Origin: Ornithodoros turicata
Lineage: Eukaryota > Arthropoda > Arachnida > Ixodida > Argasidae
Direction of reading: 5' to 3'
DNA: 64,000 nt
NCBI RefSeq assembly: GCF_037126465.1
Contig: NC_088209.1
Coordinates: forward strand, 8,325,947-8,389,946
The notes under the pieces were generated by a model. The model saw only the letters and a program-made list of their open reading frames with translations. It was not told the origin of the DNA and did not search any database. A program made the position numbers and the translations under genes. The number at the start of each line of letters is the position of its first letter. Positions within the stretch are counted from its first letter, which is position 1. Of the stretch, positions 11,107 to 23,039 are shown in pieces.

Positions 11107-13194
11107 TTTCAGAAGTTTCACCAGCTAGACAATTTTGAAGGTGTTCACAACTTTTCCGAAATTCCTCGGTGGATTAGAGAGTATGAAAAATGAACGGCGC
11201 CGATTTCGGAGTATTTCGGAGAGACGACGCCTCAGACGGCGTATTATGAAAGACACCGCAAAAATTTCACGTCACGGCTTTTTCGTCGGTCACACGGTGT
11301 TCTAACGTCACAGAGAGGTGAACAAATGGAGGAGGAAATGCTGAGGCAATTCAGATTAATCTTTATGATCTTAATCAATCTGATATGAGAGATTAAATTA
11401 TTCACCTGCTTACCGGATTTTTGATGCATTCTGAAATGCATTCTGTGCATTCTCTCGGATCACGAATGTGTGACTGCTACTGCTAGGATCCACTCAAAGG
11501 TAGTATCAAATAAGCAGAGAGAAGCGGTCATATTTGGCAAGACTTGAGTCGAATTTGGGGGCCAATTCAAAGCCATTGTGGAAGACCAATAATTGACGAC
11601 GGCACAGGGTCGTAAAAAAATCACGATGGGATTGATCGTGATCGGCAACAGAAAATAATACGACCGGCGACGCTGTATATTTTACTACAAAACGTGTACT
11701 GACTTGTGCAAAATAAAAAAAAGTAGCACTCCCTCCAGATACACGCAACATCCCAGAGAGCTCCTGTTTACGTCCGTATCTCCTCGTTATGTCCGAAAGG
11801 TGGACGTTGGTAGGGAGTTCGAAGCCCGGCCAAGTGGATCTCCCTAGTATATCTGCTGGAGGAATTTCATTATTCTGCGGATATCCGTATCTCCGTACAT
11901 CCGTAGGACATAATTTTCTGACCGCTTTCTGAAATTTTCTGAAGTGTGACCGCTTTCACCCCGTACTAGAGTGTCCAGACTTTATGCGTGCCAGCCAGTG
12001 ATGGGCAGTACTTGAAGTACAATGGGCAGTAAAATTTAAATCGTGTACTTTGCACCGTACTTCAAGTACTTTTTTCGAGTACTTTCCAATCAAGTACTCA
12101 AGTACCCAAACTTGGACTCCAGACAAAAAAAAAATCACAAAAGAGCATGAAGCGCTAAAATGACAATTAATTGGCAATTAGTAATGATTTGATATCACAT
12201 TATATGTGTGATTGCATTACATGACGAACACTGTGAAAGACACACATGCCTTCATTTTTACATTTTACGTTTTCTTAATTGGTCACCTGCATTACATTGC
12301 CGTTATATTGCCTGCATTACATGTTACATTTCAAAAAGCAGCAAGGAATGCCCAGAAATATATAATCTCTGTTGACTAGTACTTTTCTTCCTTTGAAATT
12401 TCCTAGCCTGTTATAGAAGATTAGTACCAGAACACCACACTAGGCGGGTGATCTTGGATCAGCCCAGGTATAATACTATTTTGCATAATCACAGCACAGC
12501 AAGCAAAAAAGCAAGGCACAGATACCAAACAGTGAAATGCAAAGCCATACAGATTAAATTGGTAATGTACTTGAGTACTTGGAATTTTGAGGTACTCTGG
12601 TGACTATGAGGCTTGTGACGCGAATGAAATGGCGTCGGTGAGTCTGCAAAGCCACGACAAATACATGTGCCGCATGAGGCTCCGCACACTGCGCCGCATT
12701 ATCACACCGATAATAATTGATCGTAGGAAGCTCCGGATACCTGCTTTCGTGTTCACATAATGTCGTGTCGAAAATGTATTTTTTTCACTGAAATCAAAAA
12801 ATGACACCCATGGAAGTCCTTGTGGGAGCAAAAGGTCCCCAAGAAGGCAGTGTACGAGAGTTCGCACAGCACAGGGCACAATGCGGACGAAATTCACAGG
12901 GCATGCAACGTTATGCATTCCCGCCGGCCAATTACCTCGCTATTATTATTATTTGCCTGTCAGCGGGACCCGACTGCCATCGACTGACTACCGGTCATTT
13001 GTGGCGTGAGATGACTAAAGCCAGGCCTGATTTTTAAAACGTACATCATATTGATTCGTAGGTATATGAGGTCAATGAGCCCACTGTGTTGCGCTAAACA
13101 CCCACGGTGCTTGTTTACTGAACTACATCTTAGAAAGTCACACCAAGTCATCGGTCATTTACACAGATTCTCCTTTCAAGCAGTAGGCTACATA
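11107..13194. other. No gene; possible hAT-type relic at about 11996-12606
   Basis: No coding region. Near 12000-12120 the words AGTACTTGAAGTAC, TTCAAGTACTTTT and CAAGTACTCAAGTAC are dense, and TACTTGAGTACTTGG recurs near 12568. Clusters of this kind occur at the ends of hAT MITEs. I cannot see matching terminal inverted repeats or an 8-bp target duplication, so this is only a suggestion. Confidence 0.3.
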
Positions 13195-13972
13195 GGGATG
13201 TCAAAAAACCTTCTTGTACAAAAGGCACAGTGCCTTGCTGCTAAGGCAATAAAAAAGGGCCTATCTTTGACGTTCTGCTGGGTAACCAGTCATGTGGGTA
13301 TAGCCGGGAATGAACTCGCTGATGCAGCTGGTACAGCTGCTCTTTCATCTGAGGTCAGTCGTTTTGATGTACCCTTTCAAGATCTCCGACCTACACTTAT
13401 GAGGGCCATAAATAACAAATGGCAACAGCACTGGGATGCACTGCACAGCAACAAGCTTCATCTAGTTAAGCCCACCATTGTAAAACGGATAGAAATTTTT
13501 AACAGTCGTCTTCACGAAGTTGTTTCTGCCAGGCAGATTGGGCACACGCATTTGACCCACAGTCACCTCCTCCGAAATGAAGATGCATGCAGATGAATTG
13601 CATGCGATGCGACGAGACAAAATCAGTCCTTCACATGCTCATTACATGTCCCTCCCCCCCACCCCCATCATACGACACACACCGACTTCACCATTTTCAC
13701 GAACTGTACACATACCATACACCTCTACACCCCTCCCTGTTGCTGGGGGATGAGGCTCTTTTACCATTTGAACGGGTTTTTAACTTCTTTCAAGACATTG
13801 GTATTTTAACTGCATTGTAGTTTTCGTTACTTGATTTCTATGTCCTTTCATACTCGAACTGTAAAGTTTTGTTTTAACCAAATCACTATACTTTTAACTT
13901 GTACTTTTCTTAGCATTGTCTTGGCGCATTATGGCCCTCGTCGCTTATGCGCCAGGAAAACCTGAATCATCA
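13195..13972 (+). pseudogene. Divergent LINE, RNase H to 3' end
   Basis: Codons from about 13195 give the end of an RNase H domain (TFCWVTSHVGIAGNELADAA). They continue through a region related to copy A (QIGHTHLTHSHLLR) to a Cys-His stretch. The frame shifts near 13590, and the remainder (SLLLGDEALLPFERV) ends with a stop at 13818-13820. The 3' end TTGGCGCATTATGGCCCTCG parallels the TTGGCGCTCTATGGCCTTTG of copy A but ends in a short CATCATC tail. It is an older relative of a different family. Confidence 0.8.
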
Positions 13973-14546
13973 TCAGCTTGTTTACTGGTCGACGGATGAG
14001 GTGGCAACCTTACACAATACCTGGTTGTGGTGGGGATGCGACGTTCGACACGCCGCCGCCAGGGGCGACGCGAATACTAGTAGTTGTTGGTGGAAATGTC
14101 GTGGAAGAGGTCGTAGTCGTGGTGAGAGACGTGGTAGGGATCGGGAACGTTTTAGGAGTCAGGGTCATTTGATGCAGCAGGGTAGATGTGGGCGTCGGGT
14201 TGCTCGTTTCATGGCTGGGAGCCCTTGGTTGCTGTTGGTTACTGATGGTGGTTGTTCTAAATGACAATTTATTAAGCGAGACAACCCACAAATGTGGAGC
14301 TAAAGATGCACTGCTTTCTGTCGCCACAGGAGCAGAAGCGTCATCTAGTATTTCGGCAATTTGAAAACTGGAATTCACTGAGGAATTCAAAATGACTTTG
14401 GCACGCTGTCAAACACGTATGAAATGCTATAGTTAGGAATTTAGGAATTTATTAACATTGATAGGCGAGGCGTGAAATCCAATCGAATGCAGTGCTGTTT
14501 GCCGTAATATAGGTCGCTGCCGCTAGCTGCAGTAAAACTCCCCATT

Positions 14547-14880
14547 GTGATTTCCCGTTTGTTGTTGTATCTTGTATTCTTCACGGGAGATCTTGGCTAC
14601 CCCTGGAGCCCTTCCGAAATCCTGCATCAGACAAGGAAGCAGCATATAACAGGGCTCACAGCAGGACTAGAGTCCGAATTGAGCATTGCTTTGGAGTGCT
14701 CAAAATGCGGTTCCGGTGTCTACAGAGGAACTTCACTTTGCACAGGACAGAGCCTGCAACATTATCACCGCCTGTGCTGTCCTACACATGCATGTCCTAC
14801 ATGTGCATTGTGTACAACTTGACTGATCCTGCAGACGATCCTGAGCTACAGAAAATGCCAGTGACACCTTGCCAGTGACA
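14547..14880 (+). pseudogene. PIF/Harbinger transposase (HARBI1-type), C-terminal part
   Basis: HARBI1-type nucleases cut DNA with a DDE site. From about 14650 the frame reads YNRAHSRTRVRIEHCFGVLK, then MRFRCLQRNF and, further on, MCIVYNLTDPADD. This is the characteristic C-terminal end with the catalytic Glu in RIE. The GDLGYP motif upstream (near 14590) is in another frame, so at least one frameshift is present. A Myb/SANT-partner-like exon lies on the opposite strand at 15682-15855, as Harbinger elements carry a transposase and a DNA-binding gene. Confidence 0.8.
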
Positions 14881-14970
14881 GAAGATGAAACCAGCGAGGA
14901 GGAAGGACAGAGCAGTCAAAACAACTCTCTGACATCGCAGGCGATGCATGTGCGCGAGACAATTTCTAAC

Positions 14971-15124
14971 ATGCATAATGTAAAACCCCCATAATCAATC
15001 AATCAATCAATCAATCAATGTAAAACCCCGAGACTAGGGAACACGAAAGGACAGACAAAAGGCAGACTTCGCGTTTGTGTCTGTCCTTTCGTGTTCCCTA
15101 GTCTCGGGGTTTTACATTATGCAT
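14971..15124. repeat. Hairpin with arms of about 50 bp, split by a LINE tail
   Basis: ATGCATAATGTAAAACCCCG and GAGACTAGGGAACACG in the left arm reappear reversed and complemented on the right, ending TTTTACATTATGCAT at 15110-15124. The loop is about 14 nt. The left arm was later split by the 27-bp insertion at 14990-15016. Without it the two arms are almost perfect complements. Confidence 0.8.
14990..15016 (+). mobile_element. LINE tail-only insertion (27 bp)
   Basis: Only the terminal CATAATC and AATC repeats are present. They are bracketed by the 13-bp duplication AATGTAAAACCCC at 14977-14989 and 15017-15029. No other LINE sequence is included. Confidence 0.8.
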
Positions 15125-15681
15125 CATCTTCACCAGCTCGCTTGGTTCCTAGCCGTTTTTTCAATTGCCTGTCAGAAAATGTGTGCTTCATCGCAACTGC
15201 TAGTTTCTATACTATTATGCTTGATGAGCAGCATATCGTTTCTCACACTTCAAAATTGCTCTTGTAAAGCTCTAATGCACAGGCTTACGTAACAGTGATT
15301 GCAAAAACAAAGCACGTGGTGTTTTAGGTCATTCTGGCTGTCCCTTTCAGCATAAACACAAGGAGTTTACAATGCAGAAATAGAATGTGGCACCTTAATT
15401 TCGCGAGGTAAAAATACATGCAACTACAAGGGGCAACCTAGTAGACAAATGTAGCTGGAAGTGGTAATCATGTTTTGCAAGTCTGGCTAAGTCCTGAGCA
15501 ACAACGTGACGTACTCGGTCATTGGGCCAATGAGGGGCGTAAGCAACTGTGCATAACAAGCCAAAACTAATAAAACGTAATTGTAACAGCAAGGGCTGTC
15601 TCAGTAAAGAAATGAGCTGTGAGTGTGCGGAAGCCATTCAATGAAATGTCAAGAGCAGCATGGTACCAATGATATCTTTAC

Positions 15682-15855
15682 CTCTCTTCTGCGTCTGCGG
15701 CGACGTTCTTGACGTGGTCGCTGCACTCGAGGATCCCCTGTCGAAGTTTGCGGCCTAGTGACATTGGTCGCTACTGGGTTAGGAGGAGAGGTGGAGCTGC
15801 TTGGTCCCGCAGTGTCCTGTAACATATATTTTACCTGTGCAGGCTGGGGACAGAT
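15682..15855 (-). CDS. Probable internal exon of a Harbinger-associated DNA-binding gene
   Basis: On the minus strand a good acceptor (GCTGTGCTGTTTTGCAG) precedes a 174-nt open exon, exactly 58 codons, that ends at a GTAAAG donor. The peptide is rich in Pro, Ser and Thr (GPSSSTSPPNP) and ends in an Arg cluster (RRRRRR). That is the layout of the linker after the trihelix/Myb domain in Harbinger-associated proteins. The assignment leans on the neighbouring HARBI1-type relic. I do not identify the other exons. Confidence 0.45.
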
Positions 15856-16019
15856 CTGCAAAACAGCACAGCAAACAAGAGCAGTGTTTATATTCGAGTG
15901 TTTTGTAAATAGATAGTGGCCGATAGTGGTGGTGCGATAAAGAGTGTGTGCTACACCAACAAAGTGTGCCTCTATAACAATAAAATTCCGCATTTTCTAT
16001 CCGTATTTTTGTTCGTATT

Positions 16020-16980
16020 CGTACTCCTTAATATGTACCACTAGCACATGTACCAAGTGTAAGTACACCATAATCCGTTCAGTTCAAAAGAAGATGGACA
16101 AACGTTGCCCTGGGTAGCCCTTGGTGCAATTGCAACTGCATCGCTATATACAGTAAATAAAGCTGGTATGGGCAAGCAGTTTGGGTGATGAAGGATCGAA
16201 TGAGCTAAAGCGAGGGTCCAACAGACTAACGACGTATGATGATGAACGTCGTACGATGAAAGAACTGACAACAGCACGTGGCGTGCGCTTATAAGCATGT
16301 AGCTGCGCCACTGCTAGCTCATGACCATGACGGTGAGGCCGAATTGAACAGATAGGCTCTCACGCGCCCACTTCTAACAAAAAAATGAAATGTCCTTATT
16401 TCGTTATTACAGGTACAGGTACAAAGTTCGTAGTACATGACATAGCACAGCATAGCATGAATAGCATTGTGACATACAGTACATGCACAGTGCATGCAGT
16501 GATACGAAAATGAAGATTACGCACTAAGACACTAAATTCGAAATGCAGAAAGTAGAAACAGCAACAATTTAAGCGTATGTTTGAGTGTGGCTATGTGTAT
16601 GAGTAACTAAAATGTGGAAGTAACCCAAAGTGAAAAGCAAAGGAAAAATCCGCAAAATTCATTTATGGACCAGAGCGTCCCCTGTCCATGAATTAACGAC
16701 ATTCACCAAGGCGTCCCTATGGAACGTGTGTTGATGATCATGATTGGAGTTTTAACGGCGCATTGACTACATAGGTCATAATGTGGAATGTGTGTACTTT
16801 GTAAGAACGTCAAACGACGCATGTAATGGCACCCTTTCTTTGGTGACCCTCTGAAGTCGCGACATCGTCAAGGATTACACCAACCTGAATCTCGTTTTCA
16901 ATACGAGGTTCAAATCCAAAGAGAAGGAATGTTCTCTCTCTTGTTTTCGTCAGTCCGTTTTGTTGAGTGGTTTTGTGGCG
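16020..16980. other. No gene recognised
   Basis: AT-rich, with short CATAGCA-type repeats near 16440-16500. No coding region recognised. Confidence 0.4.
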
Positions 16981-16984
16981 GAAT

Positions 16985-17770
16985 GTGCAATTTGACAACA
17001 TGAATGTATTCCGCATGTTCTCAGCTTTGCGAGAAGAAATATTAGGATTTTTGAGGATAACGACGGATGTGACTGTTGGTGATTGGAGAGATGAGAATTC
17101 TCGGCCGTGAGAATTAGTGACGCAACCAAAGGTTCTGTGATGCGTGATAGAGCATCAGCGACAACATTGGTTTTTCCCGAACGATGGTGTATCGTCAGAG
17201 GAAGTTCTATTGATTTGCTGTGCATTGGTCAATGAGACACTGTAGTTGTCTGTCCAAACATGGACGATAGGCAACCCGTACACATAAATACGAAATTTGT
17301 TTGTGAGTGCCCAGTGCAGTGCAGTTTTTCCTCTGTTGTGTTGGTTGCTCTGCTGGCATACTCAAGAACATACTCTTTTCCATCGTGTTTCTGTGAGATG
17401 AACGCTCCTAGATGTTTCGCTGAGGCGTCAACATAGACATGAGCCAAAATTAACAATCAAAGTGATCCAAAATAGGTGGAGATTTTAAAAGAGACTTGAG
17501 GTTACGTACAGCCTCAGTGTGCGTAGGTGTCCACTCTGACGTAATGTTCGTTTTGCCAGTGCTTTTGGACTGTTGCTTGTTTCGCATGAGGAGTGATAGA
17601 GGTCGCGCAATTTCAGCAAAACCTTTGATGATTTTGCGAAAGTAAGAAGCAAAGCCCAAAAATCTCTTTACGTCTTGTGTCAATGTATCGGGGTATTTGT
17701 CAACAGCAGCTGACCTCTGCGGATCTGGCAGTTTACCCTCATGAGATACAATGTAACCTGTGTGTCATTT
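16985..17770 (-). pseudogene. Ty3/gypsy pol: RT end and RNase H
   Basis: Minus-strand reading from 17770 down gives YIVSHEGKLPDP, then TQDVKRFLGFASYFRKIIKG and FAEIARPLS, the RT thumb and connection of Ty3/gypsy elements. It continues with HVYVDASAKHLGAFI and EYASRATNTTEEK (RNase H, first Asp and Glu regions). About 150 bp on is IHHRSGKTNVVADALSR, the end of RNase H. Frameshifts separate the three blocks near 17450 and 17225. The integrase and catalytic RT motifs are not visible. The remnant is dead. Confidence 0.85.
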
Positions 17771-18749
17771 ATGTCTGATGTTACTTTGTGTTTAAGGTTG
17801 TCCAAATAGTTCAAGATTTCAGCCTGCTGTACTTCAGTTTTTGCATCTGTCTCTCGTACAACAACCCCAAAGGAATGATGTGATTGACTTGTACGGTATT
17901 CACAAGCAAGAGGTCAGATGCAACGTCGTTATGTAACATGACATTTTCACATACCTGTGATGGCTGTGTTCTATGAAGGTTGACAACATTGCGGAATTCG
18001 CTAACACGTTCACAAACATTGTTCACCGGAAAACAGTTTGACGTAGTCTCACAGCTTGGTCTTGGGGAGACTCATCTTGGTTGACGACATGGTATCTTCG
18101 CCTTGTCCTGGGATGCCACGATGTGGGTACCAGGAAGACGTGGGAAAAGACAGTTGGAGATTTACGTTGTGTTGATGAACATGTTGATGTCGAGGCTTTG
18201 TTGTTATTTACTTGCACGTTGTTGGAAGCGTTGAAGTTTCGATGTCTGTCGAAGTGTCTTGATCCTTGGATGTCGTGTTGTAGAAGATCCGTTCCTGTAT
18301 GGGTTGAAATTCTTCAGCGTGTGATGGAGACGATTGAGAAAGTTCCTGGAGGAAGTCTTTCTTTATGCTTCATGCTGTTGATGATGGGACTTTGGAGGTG
18401 ACTGGATGGAGACGTGTCCATTAGGCCAAACGGTGGTTCCAAGCTTGGCAGATGTGCGCCAGTCGTTGTGTTCGCTAACTTCACTTCCACGACGGCTTCG
18501 CCGAACGGCATGGACTCGTTGTCGACGGCGATCATTGCTGAGTCACTCCATGTCAGTTAATACCCCAAAGCTCCGCTTCCTGTTTTCTTAAGATTGAGAT
18601 GTCTGCACCCGTGACGGGTCTTATTGAAGCAGTGTAGCTGTGTTTCTTGTCTTTGTCTTGATGTTTGGTGTAGTCCTTTGGGTCTATTTTTGGCTTATTT
18701 GTCCGTCTGGTAGATCTGGATCATAATCAAGTTGATCTTTCAAACCTTT
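17771..18749 (-). other. Unresolved interior of the gypsy relic
   Basis: Between the pol and gag remnants no recognisable domain is seen. Short open pieces at 17811-18026 and 18023-18217 (minus) may derive from the protease/RT part, but no DTGA or YxDD motif was found. Confidence 0.3.
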
Positions 18750-18900
18750 GACCCAGTCTTTTGCCATGTGACACAACTTCTTCCGGATCCATCGTCCCAA
18801 ACCTTGGCCGCACCACGAAGCTTACTCTTTGCAATGGCTAAAGCGGTATAATCGTCCCAACCGTAACACCTGAATTGATGAAAGCCATGCTCGAAAATCA
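18750..18900 (-). pseudogene. Ty3/gypsy gag capsid fragment
   Basis: A minus-strand stretch reads DYTALAIAKSKLRGAAKVWDD, matching the AK.KL.G.A..W capsid pattern of arthropod Ty3/gypsy gag. It lies 5' of the pol relic on the same strand at a plausible distance, so both probably come from one element. Frames on both sides are broken. Confidence 0.55.
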
Positions 18901-19329
18901 TCGTTGGGCCGGCGTGACAAAAAGTGAACTAACACGGAGCCCAGTATGCAACATCGACGACACGCTTTGTGCCCTCGTGTTCTGGCTCTGTCCCGTCGTT
19001 GACAGTTATGCCGCCACCTCCGCCGGTACTTAAAATGTTGGCGAGGTTCGCCCGTGCATTTCGGCGGACTCAGTAGCGCCAATTGCGCCACAACACCTGC
19101 CACCCGTCTTGATGATGCCGCCTAGACCATTTAGGGACGACGCTGTTTCTTCCCATTTTTTGCGTCTGTCCTCCTTCGTTTCGCATCGTTTGAACTCCCG
19201 GTTATTGGAGAGCTCCGGCAACTCCTCCATGGATGGGAGCTGCATTTCCTGCGCTTCTGAGATTGCCATTTCGCTTGAACTGGCAGTACGTACATCACAC
19301 ATTTTTTTCGTGTTTGCCGGTCGAAACAA

Positions 19330-21468
19330 CCGCTATGTCACAGTAGTGGACTTCCAAATATAACTAGCCAACTTACCTCGTGCAAATTATAAACTTGCTG
19401 CAAATGCTATCTGAAATGCGCGCAAAAAAACGCCTCATAGAGATAGCAGACGGTTCTTGGAACGTTCTCATTGGCTCAGGTGAAGTTACGGTTTTATAAT
19501 ACCGTAGTTATGATCTCAGCTCTTTGTCGGCGTGTAAAATGCAACAACATTTGACAAAGGTAGGAATCACATTCAGTTACCGCAACGAAAACCACCATAT
19601 CGAAAAAAGTTCCTAAAAAATAGGCGTCGGGTTGCGAGAGTAGAGTCATGAGAGCGACCCGGATGTGAGGAGCGGAAGCGCAGCAGACGAAGGGCGTTCT
19701 TGGCTACTCGGTGCATATCGTCGTCATCTCAGCGTCGCGGTGACAGTGACGAACAGTGCTCACAGCTGCGCTGTGATGAGATGGCCAAGAACGCGCCCCT
19801 GATAACACCAAACAGCATGCTTTGCGCGGTGACGTTACGTGATGAATGTCGTAGACTTGCAGTGCAGTCGACTTTCACAAACATGAATTTGTGAAGATGA
19901 GGGTTATATGTGATTCACGGCATATCTTGCGAAGTGACGAGCATTTGCTTCGAGATTGAGCATTTCGATTGCACTCTGACTGGGGAATATTGCATATGTT
20001 GCATTGAAAAACTACATTGTGTCGCAACACCCCGTATTCTTGCGGCCCGGAGGGTCTTGGCGCGCGTCTTGGCGCCCCTTTTGGGAGAGCGATTACACCC
20101 GAACGGTAGTTCCATGCCGAAACGTGCGTGTGCGACCGAGCAGTCCGATTCTTGTAAGAAACGGTGCACTATTAGCGCACCCTTGTTGCGGCTTCCTTGC
20201 CCGCTTGCTCGTGCTGCTTGCTAACGTGACATGACGTCATGCAATAAACATGAACCAACAACATGAACCGAAACATGAACCGAAAGCGATTACCGACACA
20301 TAACTCGTCCCTCACGCAGGTTTCTTCCTTTTTCAATGCGGGAAATCCTTCCTCTGCTTCCGATGTCCATTTAAAAGCAGTTCTTAGTCAAGGCTGTAAA
20401 CGGTTTCCAAAGTTCCGCATAGTTTCCTCTTACAGACACGATATGAATGAAATGATTACTTCCGACCACACGAACTCTTTGGTTTCATTTGGGTTCGGTC
20501 GAGCCCAGCGGCGCCTCATCGAAATCTCAGTGGCTTCTCAAAATCCGTGCTGTAAACTATGGTACTAAGCTCCGTTTTCCAAGCATTGTCAGCACTGCCG
20601 GACTGATCGCTGTCTTTTGGGTCCATTTCAAATCGATCACAGTAAAATCCGACCCGAGCTGTACGAGAGAGCTGATATTAATCAATCCGTATGACAGAAT
20701 TCAGCTTTCGGCAATCGATAACAAACGTCACGTTTGCATCCTCATGGCGATTTTGAGTGTTGGATTATGTTGGATAATGTTGGAAAGTAGTTCCTTTCCA
20801 TTCTTCTGAAGTGAACTACTGATGCACCACTACAACTCTCCCTGTTTGAACTCCCAAAATCCGTATTCTAACACCTGCTTTCAGTCAGTCTTCAGTACAA
20901 GTCTGTGTTTCGTTTTGTATTTCATCCTCATACACGCTCAATGATTCATGCGGCTGCTACGCCCAGTTACCGCTGGTTATTCTTTCCATTACTATGTACC
21001 AACAGGCCTGAACATTCACGCTTCTGCCCTCACCAAAGCAAACACATTGCGACTGCGGCGGTATTCCAGCTCACGAGCGGTACGAGCCTCACAACCACAG
21101 CCAGAATTGGTATTCCAGGATTCCTGACAGTTTCTTTGGAAGTGAAATTGTTTCGGAAGTGATATAGCATTTGTGGCGGAAACGAATTTAGCCGAGCGGA
21201 AATCTACGGGTCCTGTAATGTCTATCGTGCCTCCCGTCACATCCAAAAAATTTTATGCATCCAATCCATTTTATGTGTGTGCTTCTCTTTCTTCCTTCTT
21301 GCAAATTACGCTTTTACACGCTGGTATCAAAGAGACAATTTTCCCTCGCATGAACAATAGAGAGCTTTGTCCCCCAATTCAGGGGAGGTCTGACGCGCAC
21401 TGGGGCGCACTGGCTGCTGAGATATGATCGCGTGGAATATTACTAACCGTTCCTCGCTTAATGCCCAA
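19330..21468. other. No gene recognised
   Basis: An inverted pair GGGCGTTCTTGGC / GCCAAGAACGCGCCC near 19692 and 19787 frames a short GC-rich patch. Open frames near 20263-20809 show no motif. Nothing else stands out. Confidence 0.4.
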
Positions 21469-21900
21469 CCTGGTCGCGGACAAACACGGTCCCGGAAAAA
21501 ATGGTCCCACTGGCAAAAGGCGGAAAAAAAGGTCCCGCAATAGTTTTGCCATCGCTTGTGAAACAAAAGCACATCTTTGGTGTGACAGATGATGCTCCTC
21601 AGACAGAGATATTTATTATGTTTTGTGAATACGGTGTTTAAAGGACACTTTAAGCATTGCTAAGGCATTTTTTCCTTTGAAACGTCAGTTTTGACGAAGT
21701 TGCCTTTACAACAAAGATTTTCCGCGATCTGCTGAAGTTCGTTATAAAGGAGTTTGACTGTAGTTGGAGTTATGTGTGTTTAAGCGATGGCAAAGCTATA
21801 TTGCCTACCTGCTGGACCATTTTTTCCGGCTTGTGCCAGCGGGACCCTTCTTTCGGGGACCATTTTTTCCGGGACCGTTTCTTCCGGATCCCCTCGCTAG
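21469..21900. repeat. Foldback with GGGACCATTTTTTCCGG-type ends
   Basis: The left part (GGTCCCGGAAAAAATGGTCC, GTTTTGCCATCGCTTG) and the right part (CGATGGCAAAGC, GGGACCATTTTTTCCGGGACC) are reverse complements around a central block of about 200 bp. A related set of words (GGGACCAATTTTTCCGGGAC) occurs at 58606-58640. It is non-coding and probably a MITE. Confidence 0.55.
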
Positions 21901-22416
21901 CAATTCCAGTGGTATCCTCTCAGTGTCGTTCAGTAATCTCTTTGTGTATCAAGTTCACTGACAAGGGCATGTTCGTGTTCCTCGTAGGTCATGGCACTCT
22001 TACGCGTACATCCTCCCATGCTAAACCATGAGAGAGAGAGAGAGAGATTATGGGTTTAATGGCACAAGCTAAACCATGAACGGTACCTGCCATTCGTTGC
22101 CATGCGTGGATCATGAGGACATGAAAGCAGTCTGTTCGATAACATCAACATATTCTCAAATTCACGGGCCTCGCCCATCACCCGAAAATTACTGCACCAG
22201 AGGTCCTCCTGCAAACATACTACTGTCACGGATGGAAACAGACAGGTGAGACGGCGAATAATCGCGAAAGCTTTATTCAGCTGCTGTGACGTTGTGATGT
22301 ATTTTATTTTATTTTACGTGATATTCGAAACATACATACGTCTTGATATGCATTTAAATGCATGACAAATGTGCAAGATGGAGCAGCTGTTTGCAACCTG
22401 TTGACATGCCATGTGC
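21901..22416. other. No gene; TC-tailed LINE 3' scrap at 22029-22066 (minus)
   Basis: The only recognisable item is AGAGAGAGATTATGGGTTTAATGGCAC, the reverse complement of the TC-repeat LINE tail. The unit 22358-22409 is repeated at 22985-23035 (see findings). Confidence 0.5.
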
Positions 22417-22430
22417 CTTATTGTTGCTCA

Positions 22431-22923
22431 GAGGTCAGGATCTGCCAGCTTGCGCGCACTGCGGTGACAGCTTGACTGTCTTGCACATGCTGGCATCCGG
22501 CCCTCATTTCGAACACCAACGCCAACAGTATTTCACCATATTCTACAGATGCCATGTCCCAGCCCTTCTACTGGGTGACACTCCTCTTGTGCCGTTTGAT
22601 AATGTCATCCAATTTTTGACCATGTGTGGGTTACTTAGTCATCCTGGATCACCTCATCGCTCATACTCACTTGTTATCGTCATCCTCCTTTCTTTCTTAT
22701 CCTGGTCCATCTCATCGCTCATACCTGTGGATAGCTTTTAAGTACCACACACACTCTCTCACATCATCTCTCCTTTAATCATCATCTTTTCCATAATCAT
22801 CTCCGACACACTCACCATGGTTTTGGCGCTCTATGGCCTTTGTTGCCTTTGTGCCATTAAACACATAATCAATCAATCAACCTTTAATCATCTCTATGGC
22901 CATGAAACCCGTAATCTCTCTCT
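22431..22923 (+). mobile_element. 5'-truncated LINE 3' end with target duplication
   Basis: The insertion starts within the C-terminal Cys-His region of ORF2 (CAHCGDSLTVLHML), continues through the LFDN/PFDN block and stop, then the 3' UTR. It contains an AATC repeat near 22862-22880 and about 40 bp later a TC repeat. CTTATTGTTGCTCA at 22417-22430 and 22924-22937 is the target duplication, so both tails arrived in one event. Confidence 0.8.
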
Positions 22924-23039
22924 CTTATTGTTGCTCATGTTGAACCGATTTTGTCCCGGTATCTGGTGTTGAGATGTGGAGATGAGCATGACAAATGTGC
23001 AAGATGGAACAGCGGTTTGCAACCTGTTGACATGCATTT

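Noticed and set aside
14010..14390. Thr-rich minus-strand frame of 126 codons
   Set aside because: Low complexity arises from a TGGTGG/GGTCGT-type repeat on the plus strand. No domain, splice or promoter context.
20263..20809. Two overlapping plus-strand frames of about 100 codons
   Set aside because: No motif, no splice sites at the edges, composition like the surroundings.
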